Positions 57,071-64,000 of a DNA stretch of 64,000 bases are shown one piece after another. This stretch comes from Ichthyophis bannanicus. Lineage: Eukaryota > Chordata > Amphibia > Gymnophiona > Ichthyophiidae. The translations under genes were made by a program, and so were the position numbers. The notes beneath the pieces are model-generated. The model was not told where the DNA came from and ran no database searches. It saw only the letters and a program-made list of their open reading frames with translations. The DNA lies in the NCBI GenBank assembly GCA_033557465.1, contig CM066031.1, positions 1,666,564,800-1,666,628,799 of the forward strand. The letters are read 5' to 3'. How positions within the stretch are numbered: the stretch's first letter is position 1; each line of letters begins with the position of its first letter.

Positions 57071-59752
57071 TATTTGTGTACAATTTATTTATTTATTTAT
57101 TTGTGTACAATTTGTATCCCGCTGCTTCCAGCGATCAGCAGCGGTTGCTATACATGGAAAGGTTGGTTGTACAGGCCAGTGATTAGGGGTATGTACAGTG
57201 CGATTAGGGAGGGGGGTAGCACACATCAAGCAGGATTACAGATTTACAGTTGATTGATGTTAGATTTACACAAAGTACAAAATATACATATTTACACAAG
57301 CCTGACTATTAAGACTTTACATAGGATCGTTATATACATTATGCACATGCCTGAAAGCATTTCAAGGGGTTAAGTTGAAATGAGATTGGAAGAGGTGCGT
57401 TTTAAGTTTTTTTCTGAAGTCTTTTAGATCACAGATTGCACGCAGTTCACTTGGCAAACGGTTCCAGAGTGTTGGAGCTATAAATGAGAAAGCCCTGTTA
57501 CTGGTGCAGGCATTATCCTTTCTGAAGCACTTCGGGAGACAGAGGGTGTTGAGGTTTGCTGTTCTTCTGCTTCTGTTGTTGGATAGGTTGGATAGTAGGC
57601 TATTGAGATGTGAGGGCGCTACATTCTGGATGAGTTTGAAAGTAGTGACTAATAATTTGTATTGTATGCGGGTCGTGATGGGGAGCCAATGTAGTTCAAT
57701 TAGGACAGGTGTAATGTGGTCGGAGAGCCTTTTTTGCATAATGATTCTGGCCGCAACGTTTTGAGCCATTTGCAGAATATTTATAGTTTTTCTTGGTAGG
57801 CCTTGCAGTATGGCATTGCAATAGTCCAGGTGTGGTATGATGAGGGCTTGAGCGACAGATCTGAAGTTGGCATAATCAAGTATGCTACGTAAAGGCTGCA
57901 GGACTCTTAATTTGTGGAATATAGCGCGGTTGGTAATCCGCAGATGCTTGTCCATATTTAGGTTGCTGTCCAGCATTACTCCTAGATATTTTATCTCTGC
58001 TTTGATGTTGTAGCTGTTATTGTTCATAGTGACCGTTGTAGGGGGCACGAATCCTGGTTTCCTGGAGATACACATTGCTTCTGTTTTCTTGTGGTTAATG
58101 GCCATATTATTGTGTTGAAGCCAGATTTGCAGTTCGAGTAGACATTTTTCAAGGTTGCTGAGGTTTGGGCTATTTACGTCTAGTTGTGTGTACAGCATTA
58201 GGTCATCCGCGTAGATATGATAGTTGATGTTGTGGTCCTGGAAAATTTTGCATGCAGGTTGTAGGTATAGGTTGAAAAGGAGGGAGGAGAGGGTGGAGCC
58301 TTGTGGGATGCCTTGCGTTTGCAGGAAGGGGGTTGCTTTATCATTGTTGAATTGGAACTGCTGCATTCTGTTTGTTATGTATGAGGAGAACCATTTTAGT
58401 GGGGTTCCTGAAATGCCTATGGACTCGAGTCGCTCTAGTAATGTGAGGTGATGTACTGAGTCGAAAGCTGCCGATATATCTATGAATATGAGCATATACA
58501 TCTTGCTCTTGTTTTCCAGGCCTTTGAGTAGGTTGTCCAGTAGAGCTAACAGGAGTGTTTCTATGCCGTGATGTTGCCGAAACCCGTATTGATGCACATC
58601 AAGGGCGTTTGTGTCATCGATGTGGTCCTGTAGTTGCTGCTGTACTGCCTTTTCAATAATCTTGGCGAGGAAGGATATGCTTGAGATTGGGCGGTATGAG
58701 GTTGGGTCGTCCTTGTTGAGTGTCTTGTTTTTCAAAATGGGACGTATGAGAGACTTCTTGAGAAGGGATGGCATGAGTCCTTGCAGTAGTGAGAGGTTCA
58801 CTATGTGGAAGATGTGCTGTGTCAAGTCTTGCTTGGTTGCCTTGATCCAGGAGGCTGGACAGGGGTCAAGGGAGGAGGTCGTGGTTTTTAGGTTGGTGAT
58901 GATGTCTTTTATCTGCTGGTCATCGATTCTCAGGAAAGTTGACCATATTCCGCCCCGGGCAGGTTTTCCCTGTGTGTTGGATTTTTGCAGGGAGTTAGCT
59001 GAGTCCAGGTTTGGAGTGAGGAGTGCAGGTGCCGTAGGGCTGAGTTTGCTGGCATAATGATCTGCTAGCCGTTGGGCAGTTATGGAACTGCTGGGATCGT
59101 TGTCCTGCGAAGTCTTAGTGAGCAACTTGACGAGGGCAAAAAGCTCCCTGGGTCTGTTGAGGGCTTTATTGAGTGTGTTTGTGTGGTGCATTTTCTTTGC
59201 CTGGTTGACTGCGTTCTTATATGTTGCCAGGAGGCTGAGATAATCCTTCCTGAGTTCCTCAGTTTTAAGCTTTCTCCATTTTCGCTCTTGTTTTCTCAGG
59301 TTCTGCTTAAGTTCCCGTAGGGTTGTGGTGTACCATGGTTCCGACTTGGCTGTAGTAGGGTTCCTTGGGTGACTCCAGGTGGGTTTTGAGGTAGCCTCGA
59401 TTCCTGTGTTCCAGAGTTTTGCCAGAAGCTCGAGGTCCGAGAGGTCAGTATTCATGTGGTTTGTTACGGATTCAAGGAGAGCTTCTTTGTTGTATTTTTG
59501 GAAGCATCTTCGCTGTTGCACTGCATGGTCAGGTCGAGACTGGTCAGCTCTTGAGGGGAGAAGTATGGAGAGTTCAATTTGATGATGGTCTGACCATGGT
59601 ACTTGTGTTATTTGCGGTTTGGATTTCAATAGCTTGGGATGTAGAAACACCATGTCTAGTGTGTTGCCTTTGATGTGGGTTGCGTCTTGGATGATCTGCT
59701 CATAGCCCAATTGCTCTATGGCTTCATGGAAGATGCTTGATTGTGCTGTGCT
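57071..59752 (-). mobile_element. 5'-truncated L2-group LINE inserted antisense in the leader
   Basis: Flanked by GTTTCTTT at 57063-57070 and 59753-59760, a probable 8-bp target duplication. The 3' end (low coordinate) has the TAAATAAATAAATAAAT-type tail. The 5' end is cut inside the endonuclease domain. Confidence 0.88.
57362..59752 (-). CDS. LINE ORF2: endonuclease C-terminus, reverse transcriptase, C-terminal domain (5'-truncated, otherwise open)
   Basis: It would copy LINE RNA into DNA at a nicked target. It is open for about 796 codons within the LINE; the first six codons of the computed frame come from the Gypsy leader. Residues (numbered from 59770): endonuclease end LDMVFLH (38-44) with SDHH at 60-63; a basic linker (150-170); RT with SYRPISSISFLAKIIEK (358-374), DISAAFDSVHH (first catalytic Asp, 431-441), QGIPQGSTLSSLLFN (486-500), YADD (520-523) and EIKYLGVML (592-600); C-terminal LDYCNAILQGLP, ELHWLPI and FSFIAPTLWNRLP, then stop. 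All RT catalytic residues are present. Because the endonuclease is missing it should not be autonomous. The older relative at 27-34.4 kb is degenerate. Confidence 0.9.
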   Translation of the reverse strand, partial: STAQSSIFHEAIEQLGYEQIIQDATHIKGNTLDMVFLHPKLLKSKPQITQVPWSDHHQIELSILLPSRADQSRPDHAVQQRRCFQKYNKEALLESVTNHMNTDLSDLELLAKLWNTGIEATSKPTWSHPRNPTTAKSEPWYTTTLRELKQNLRKQERKWRKLKTEELRKDYLSLLATYKNAVNQAKKMHHTNTLNKALNRPRELFALVKLLTKTSQDNDPSSSITAQRLADHYASKLSPTAPALLTPNLDSANSLQKSNTQGKPARGGIWSTFLRIDDQQIKDIITNLKTTTSSLDPCPASWIKATKQDLTQHIFHIVNLSLLQGLMPSLLKKSLIRPILKNKTLNKDDPTSYRPISSISFLAKIIEKAVQQQLQDHIDDTNALDVHQYGFRQHHGIETLLLALLDNLLKGLENKSKMYMLIFIDISAAFDSVHHLTLLERLESIGISGTPLKWFSSYITNRMQQFQFNNDKATPFLQTQGIPQGSTLSSLLFNLYLQPACKIFQDHNINYHIYADDLMLYTQLDVNSPNLSNLEKCLLELQIWLQHNNMAINHKKTEAMCISRKPGFVPPTTVTMNNNSYNIKAEIKYLGVMLDSNLNMDKHLRITNRAIFHKLRVLQPLRSILDYANFRSVAQALIIPHLDYCNAILQGLPRKTINILQMAQNVAARIIMQKRLSDHITPVLIELHWLPITTRIQYKLLVTTFKLIQNVAPSHLNSLLSNLSNNRSRRTANLNTLCLPKCFRKDNACTSNRAFSFIAPTLWNRLPSELRAICDLKDFRKKLKTHLFQSHFNLTP

Positions 59753-59781
59753 GTTTCTTTGCAGGAACAATTATCCTCAGG

Positions 59782-62034
59782 ATGGATCCTCAAGAGATGT
59801 TGCGCTGGATGTCCAGTCAATTTGAAAGGCAGATGGAACTGGCTCAACGCACACAGGAACAGACAGCTGCGGCTATACAAGCCCAGCAGAAGCCTCTTGT
59901 AGAGCTGATGGAAGCTTTACTGACAAAGCAAAAGGCGGCTGAAGATGCCAGTCTTACATTTTCTACAGGCTGCGGAGTCTTAACGTTTGGCCAGTTAAAC
60001 ACCAATGACAATTTGGATGACTTTATTGAGGCTTTTGAAAGGGTGGCAGTAGCAGTTAAATGGCCACCTGAGCAATGGGCAATGAGGTTTGCCATGTCCC
60101 TAACGGGAGAGGCTTTGTCTGCATACAAAACCATGCCCGCTGCTCTCGCGTCCACCTATGAGGAAGTTAAAAAAGCAGTGAGAGACAGATTAGGTCTGAC
60201 TCCAATGTGTTATAGGAGGATGTTTAGAGAATCTAGGCTTAAGTCTAATGAGACGCCAAAGGCATTATATCAGAGGATCAAAGCCTTGGCCTGGAAATGG
60301 CTTGTTCCAGAGGGGAAAACCCTGGAATCTGTGATAGACACAGTCATTCTGGAACAATTCATGGAGGCAGTACCTCCTGAGGTAAAATCTTTCATAATCC
60401 GACAAAGTTGCCAGACCACTGCAGAGGCAGCCGTCCTTACAGAGCGTTACTTTGAAGCGGAGTTGGCGGGCAGGCCAACAGGAGGCACTCTGAAGCTGGC
60501 TGGAACAAGCAACTTTGCAGGATTAGAAAGAAGCAGAAAAGCAAATGTGTCTAATGTAAATACTGTTTTACCTGTGACAAAAGGAAAGTGTTACAATTGT
60601 GAGAAGATAGGACATTTCCAGAAGAGTTGTACAGTGCAGACAGCACTAATTTCTGGAAAAGGGAAACCGGTGCAAGAAGGCTTCCAGTTGGACGTGGAAG
60701 TCCAAGGCATTATGGCTAAGGCACTGCTTGACTCGGGTGCTGACCAGAGCATGGTCTCTGAAAAGCTCTGGCAGGCCGTGGAAGCTCACGGTAGGTCAGC
60801 ACCGAGTCAAGCAGAGGGCCGTGTTGAGATATGTTGTGTGCATGGTACTTCATCCTATCATCCACTGTGTAGGCTCTCCGTAAAAGGGCTGGGGACCCAA
60901 AAAGAGGTTTTGGTGGCCGTTGTCCCACGGCTTCCCTACGATATTGTGTTGGGGAGGGACTGGCCCCTATTCTGCAGAGGGGTGGAGAAGGGCTTAAGTG
61001 TAAAAACAAACCTGGTCTCCACTAGGTCCCAGGCAGGAACCTCCAGAGTAAGGGACGAAACCCCAGAGGGAGGAGAGGAAACCCCTGAAGATAGGAGTGA
61101 GCCCTCAGAGAGTGAGGATGAGTTGGTAGAGGAGGAGGTATCAGAGCTGCTTCCCGTACATAATGACCTAGTCAATGCCCCTTCTAGAAAGGTCAGGAAA
61201 GGAAAAGCGGATAGGCGCCGGGAGAGACAACGTAGGACCCAAGGGAGGGCCGAACTGCAGGCCGGAGAGGGGTTGCCCTGGGTACCCGCTGATTTAGTCA
61301 GGAAATTTCCGTCCTTTCCTAACGAACAACGTGCTGACCCCGCATTGAAACGAGCATTTGAATATGCCCAAACTGATAGAGAGACTCTTCCTAGGTTTTT
61401 CCTAGATAAAGAAATGTTGTATAGGGAGTCCAATGAGCCACAAACAGGAGCTGTAAGGAAACAATTAGTAGTACCCACTACATTTAAGGCAATAGTGCTA
61501 AGGTTGGCCCATGATCACCCTGCAGACGGCCATAAAGGGATCCAGGGGACATTGGATCAAATCCTGTCCCGTTTTTATTGGCCGGGGTTTTTTAAAGAGA
61601 CCACCCACTACTGTGAGTCATGTTCCACCTGTCAGCGTGTGACCTCCGCCAAGCCAAGGGCAGTACCCATGATACCTACACCCACAATATCAACCCCAAT
61701 TCGCCGGATGGCAATGGATATTGTAGGACCCCTGATTAAGACGCCAAGAGGGTTCCAATACATATTGGTAATAATAGATCAAGCCACGCGTTTTCCTTGG
61801 GCGATACCCTTAAGGAGTACTTCAGCTAGGACGATAGTCTTAGAGCTTGTTAAGTTGTTCTGTGAGGTGGGGTTTCCGCAGGAAATGCTCACAGACCAAG
61901 GCAGTAACTTTGTATCAAGGTACCTAGCACAAGTGTGGGACGCATTTGGAGTGCGTCATATAAAGACGGCCGCATACCACCCCCAGTCCTATGGACTGGT
62001 TGAACGCCTAAATCAGACCATAAGCACATGTTGA
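59782..62034 (+). CDS. Gag-protease-integrase polyprotein (integrase truncated by frameshift)
   Basis: The frame opens at 59737, but the likely gag start is ATG 59782 (MDPQEM, residue 16), because earlier codons span the LINE junction. Gag: Gln-rich N-terminus, a helical capsid-like block (FIEAFERVA to LTERYFEAELAG), and one CCHC knuckle (CYNCEKIGHFQKSC, residues 285-298). Protease: LLDSGADQSMV with catalytic Asp 332, then VLGRDWP. A charged linker leads to integrase: zinc-binding His/Cys region (about 594-632), catalytic Asp 661 (MDIVGP), Asp 720 (TDQGSNF) and Glu 756, spacing D-35-E. The frame ends in TGA at 62032-62034, eight to ten residues after the catalytic Glu, by a single-base shift. 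No reverse transcriptase or RNase H lies between protease and integrase. Confidence 0.9.
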   Translation: MDPQEMLRWMSSQFERQMELAQRTQEQTAAAIQAQQKPLVELMEALLTKQKAAEDASLTFSTGCGVLTFGQLNTNDNLDDFIEAFERVAVAVKWPPEQWAMRFAMSLTGEALSAYKTMPAALASTYEEVKKAVRDRLGLTPMCYRRMFRESRLKSNETPKALYQRIKALAWKWLVPEGKTLESVIDTVILEQFMEAVPPEVKSFIIRQSCQTTAEAAVLTERYFEAELAGRPTGGTLKLAGTSNFAGLERSRKANVSNVNTVLPVTKGKCYNCEKIGHFQKSCTVQTALISGKGKPVQEGFQLDVEVQGIMAKALLDSGADQSMVSEKLWQAVEAHGRSAPSQAEGRVEICCVHGTSSYHPLCRLSVKGLGTQKEVLVAVVPRLPYDIVLGRDWPLFCRGVEKGLSVKTNLVSTRSQAGTSRVRDETPEGGEETPEDRSEPSESEDELVEEEVSELLPVHNDLVNAPSRKVRKGKADRRRERQRRTQGRAELQAGEGLPWVPADLVRKFPSFPNEQRADPALKRAFEYAQTDRETLPRFFLDKEMLYRESNEPQTGAVRKQLVVPTTFKAIVLRLAHDHPADGHKGIQGTLDQILSRFYWPGFFKETTHYCESCSTCQRVTSAKPRAVPMIPTPTISTPIRRMAMDIVGPLIKTPRGFQYILVIIDQATRFPWAIPLRSTSARTIVLELVKLFCEVGFPQEMLTDQGSNFVSRYLAQVWDAFGVRHIKTAAYHPQSYGLVERLNQTISTC

Positions 62035-62600
62035 GACGGGGTCTGAATGGGAAAATGTCTGAATGGGATACATTGCTCCCATTCGTTTTATATGCTTGTT
62101 GTGAGCGTACGCAGGCATCCCTAGGGGCATCACCTTACAAATTATTATTTGGTCATGCTCCCAGAGGGGTTTTAGACATTTTGCGAGAACAATGGGTGGA
62201 GCCAGAAGTTCAGGACGTAGGGGTGCCTCACTTCTTAAAGGAGTTGAGAAGTCGGCTAAAAAGGACTTCTCAGGCAGCAATGGAAAACCTGAAGGCTAGT
62301 CAGCAGCGGCAAAAGAAATATTATGACTGAGGGACGAGGCCTAGGCAGTTAGCAGTAGGTGATAAAGTCATAATTATGGTCGCGGACCCTGGACCAAAGT
62401 TTGAGTCCCAATGGAGAGGTCCGTGTACAGTGGTAGAAAAAGCAGGTCCCATTTCCTACGTGGTAGAAAACAATAGGGGATGCCGCCAAGTCTACCATTT
62501 AAACGTTCTTAGGCCCTGGCATGAGAGGTCAGCGGCAGCACGTCTAGTTAGGGTAGAAAAGCACAGTAGCGCCCCATTAGGGATTACGTGCTGTCCGAGC
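62028..62600 (+). pseudogene. Integrase C-terminal part, displaced by frameshift and one stop
   Basis: This continues the integrase in another frame: WDTLLPFVLYA, ASPYKLLFGHAPRG and QQRQKKYYD, then a TGA at 62328-62330 at a position where a CpG-type transition is likely, and on to FESQWRGPCTVVEKAG and YHLNVLRPWHER. This is the GPY/F-like C-terminal region of Gypsy integrases. In Gmr1-type elements reverse transcriptase would follow here. Instead only about 60 codons of unrelated text precede the polypurine tract. Confidence 0.85.
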
Positions 62601-62626
62601 AGTAGCTCGTCAGCCCGTAATATCTT

Positions 62627-62641
62627 AAGGGGGGGGGGATC
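62627..62641 (+). promoter_or_regulatory. Polypurine tract
   Basis: AAGGGGGGGGGGATC lies directly before the 3' LTR start, the position where plus-strand DNA synthesis is primed in LTR elements. Confidence 0.85.
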
Positions 62642-63896
62642 TGTCATGAAGAAGTCCCTTCTGAGCCTATAAAGATAGAGCAAGATGAGGATTTGCTTTC
62701 AGAAACTGACAGGCAGTCTGAGCACATGGCTCAGTGTTTGCAAAGAAGAAGTAAACAAAGAGAGTCACGAGCTGGAGAGACACGCCCCTGCAGTGACGTA
62801 TTCCCTAGCTCAGGAGGTAATGAGCTTCACCTGTTTCAGGGCAGGGCACAGCTAAGCCCTGAGAGTTACAATGATAAAAAGTGGTCATCAGCTTGGACCA
62901 GCCAGAGGGAGAACGAGAGGGAGAGCCAGAGGGGGAACTGGAAGCACAGCGAGAAGCAGATGCAGAACCGAAGGGAGGACGAAAAAGGAAGCCAGCAAAG
63001 GAGCACGCTGACTAGAAGGAGTCAGGTTGGAGTGAAAACCAAGGGAGCCATATTCCTGAAGTCAGAAGGAAGCAACCCAGGACAGGGGTTGTCTGGCAAA
63101 GGCAGGAGAGAGCAGAATCTTCCTGAGAGGCAGGCTTGGCAAAGCTCACATGCTCCGAGGAGAGAGACAGGCTGGCTGGAGAATACCGGTACATCTGAGG
63201 GGAAGGTTAATAGGCTGAGAGGCAAGCAAACACCAGCTGTGTTTGAGAACCAGTCTAACCCTGCAGAGTGGAGAGTTCCTTCCCTTTCAAAGCCAAAAGG
63301 TAGGCTTAATAATTCATATAAGTTTGAACCTAGCTATAAAGCAGTTCCCTATAGTTACCAGAAAGTAGCAAACTCCCTGGACAAAAACTACAGCATATAT
63401 GGAGGAGGAGTGGTCTAGTGGTTAGGACAAGGTACTTCAGGCCGGAGGGCCGGGAGTTCAAATCCCACCTGAGGACAGCAATCTCAGGCCGGAAGAACTG
63501 GGATTTCTAGTCCTATAGGTACTCCTTGTGGTCTTGGGCAAGCCACTTAACCCTCCATTGCCCATGTTCCCTGTATGTATTAGTGTGTGTCTCATATCCC
63601 CTCATGTTAAATGTATCCACCAATTGACCGCTTTGACCCAGTGAAAAGCAGGATATAAATACAGCTAAATAAATAAATATGGTAGTTTACAACCCTGCTC
63701 AGGAGAGTGTTACAGAGGGAAACCACATGAGGTCAGAGAAACCGTTTGCTTCAAAGATCAGGATAGCAGCTTACTGCCACACCCTGCTATTCCTGATGCC
63801 GAGGAAATGCAGATAGACTCTGACCATAATGAAATAGTGGATGATCGGATGGACTGTACATTATCTTTAGCTGACCATGTGAATTCCCTATGCTGA
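62642..63896 (+). pseudogene. LTR-encoded protein of unknown function, family B, 3' LTR copy (interrupted only by a SINE)
   Basis: The frame starts at the first LTR base (TGT CAT GAA) and is open to the SINE at 63403, then resumes after the duplication and ends at TGA 63894-63896. Excluding the 280 inserted bases, the length is 975, exactly 325 codons. The start CHEEVPSEPIKIEQDEDL parallels family A CHEVDSTDPE...IKEEL. The end MDCTLSLADHVNSLC parallels MECALGIADGIESLC. The middle is Arg, Gln, Ser and Glu rich, with no recognised domain. IKIE fits a minimal sumoylation-type motif, but that is weak. The natural start codon is unclear; the first in-frame ATG is in EHMAQC (about residue 33). Confidence 0.7.
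63403..63676 (+). mobile_element. tRNA-derived SINE
   Basis: It has an A-box (TGGTCTAGTGGTTAGG), a B-box (GAGTTCAAATCCCAC), a body with AGCCACTTAACCCTCCATTG, and a LINE-like tail (GACCGCTTTGACCCAGTG, then TAAATAAATAAA). The target duplication is ATATGG (63397-63402 and 63677-63682). The 5' LTR has the uninterrupted site, so the SINE arrived after the Gypsy insertion. Confidence 0.92.
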
Positions 63897-64000
63897 ACAG
63901 TGTCTGAGAGAGACGGTAAAAGCAGCAGAAGAAAAGGGAACATTTTCTTTGCTAATTGAAGCTGTTGTGATTTGTTTTGTATCAAGCATTGCACGTTTAA

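Larger units (their letters stand above)
55346..64000 (+). mobile_element. Ty3/Gypsy-type LTR retrotransposon, Gag-protease-integrase, continues past window
   Basis: Order: 5' LTR (55346-56716), primer site (56719), leader (interrupted by a LINE), gag-protease-integrase frame (59782-62600), polypurine tract (62627-62638), and 3' LTR (62642 onward). Without the LINE and SINE the internal part is about 3.2 kb. Reverse transcriptase and RNase H are absent. The integrase follows protease directly, as in Gmr1-type Gypsy elements where integrase precedes reverse transcriptase. It inserted into the 3' tail of L2 copy B. Confidence 0.9.
62642..64000 (+). repeat. 3' LTR (partial; interrupted by a SINE; runs off the window)
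   Basis: It matches the 5' LTR from TGTCATGAAG onward, with scattered substitutions and small indels. About 1079 LTR bases are in the window; roughly 300 more should follow. Confidence 0.92.

Noticed and set aside
59737..59781. Upstream in-frame start of the gag frame
   Set aside because: These codons cross the LINE insertion junction, so they are not part of the original gag; ATG 59782 begins the MDPQ-type gag.
62642..63896. LTR frame as a relative of known retroviral LTR-encoded proteins such as a superantigen
   Set aside because: No signal or membrane segment and no similarity that I can recognise; only the location is shared.

Overview
This window reads as intergenic chromosomal DNA from a non-mammalian vertebrate with a large, transposon-rich genome. 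The mix of CR1 and L2-group LINEs, an L1-type retrocopy, tRNA-derived SINEs, hAT, Tc1 and Harbinger-like DNA elements and a Ty3/Gypsy element with integrase ahead of the usual reverse transcriptase position suggests an amphibian. A caecilian is my best guess, but this is inference from repeat flavour only. I found no host protein-coding gene. Every long or recognisable reading frame belongs to a mobile element.

Layout. 0-4.7 kb: short-element debris (CR1 fragments, a foldback element, a Tc1 transposase relic, an inverted pair of AT-rich repeats, a MITE). 4.7-8.1 kb: nearly complete but frameshifted L2-group LINE (copy A). 8.1-9.7 kb: antisense CR1 and a hAT-like remnant. 10.5-14.5 kb: another LINE split by a probable 1965-bp solo LTR. 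17.1-18.6 kb: probable solo LTR with a 406-codon open frame. 19-22.6 kb: hairpin-rich MITEs.

22.6-37.1 kb: one roughly 4.5-kb CR1 spread over 14.5 kb by nested insertions: two hAT elements with 8-bp duplications, a LINE tail, an ORF1-only L1-like retrocopy with a 20-bp duplication, a LINE of about 3.4 kb that itself contains an antisense CR1, and an unclassified element with 300-bp inverted arms. 37-41.9 kb: MITEs, a LINE tail and unassigned sequence. 41.9-46.2 kb: a 4.3-kb Harbinger-like element (17-bp terminal repeats, TTA duplication) carrying a 30-bp minisatellite and five tRNA-like modules. 46.7-51.7 kb: CR1 and MITE fragments.

51.7-64 kb: the youngest stack. L2 copy B (51692-55345) is split by a 2.2-kb hAT element and then cut by a Ty3/Gypsy element (55346 to beyond the window end). 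That element has a 1371-bp 5' LTR (TGTCA...TGACA), a serine-tRNA primer site, a Gag-protease-integrase frame with no reverse transcriptase or RNase H, a polypurine tract and a 3' LTR. An antisense LINE with an almost 800-codon intact frame sits in its leader, and a tRNA-SINE sits in its 3' LTR.

The observation I rate highest is a long open frame in the U3 part of the LTR that starts at the first LTR base (TGT CAT GAR, Cys-His-Glu). It recurs in a divergent LTR at 17.1 kb, with homologous beginnings and ends. This suggests a conserved LTR-encoded protein of unknown function.
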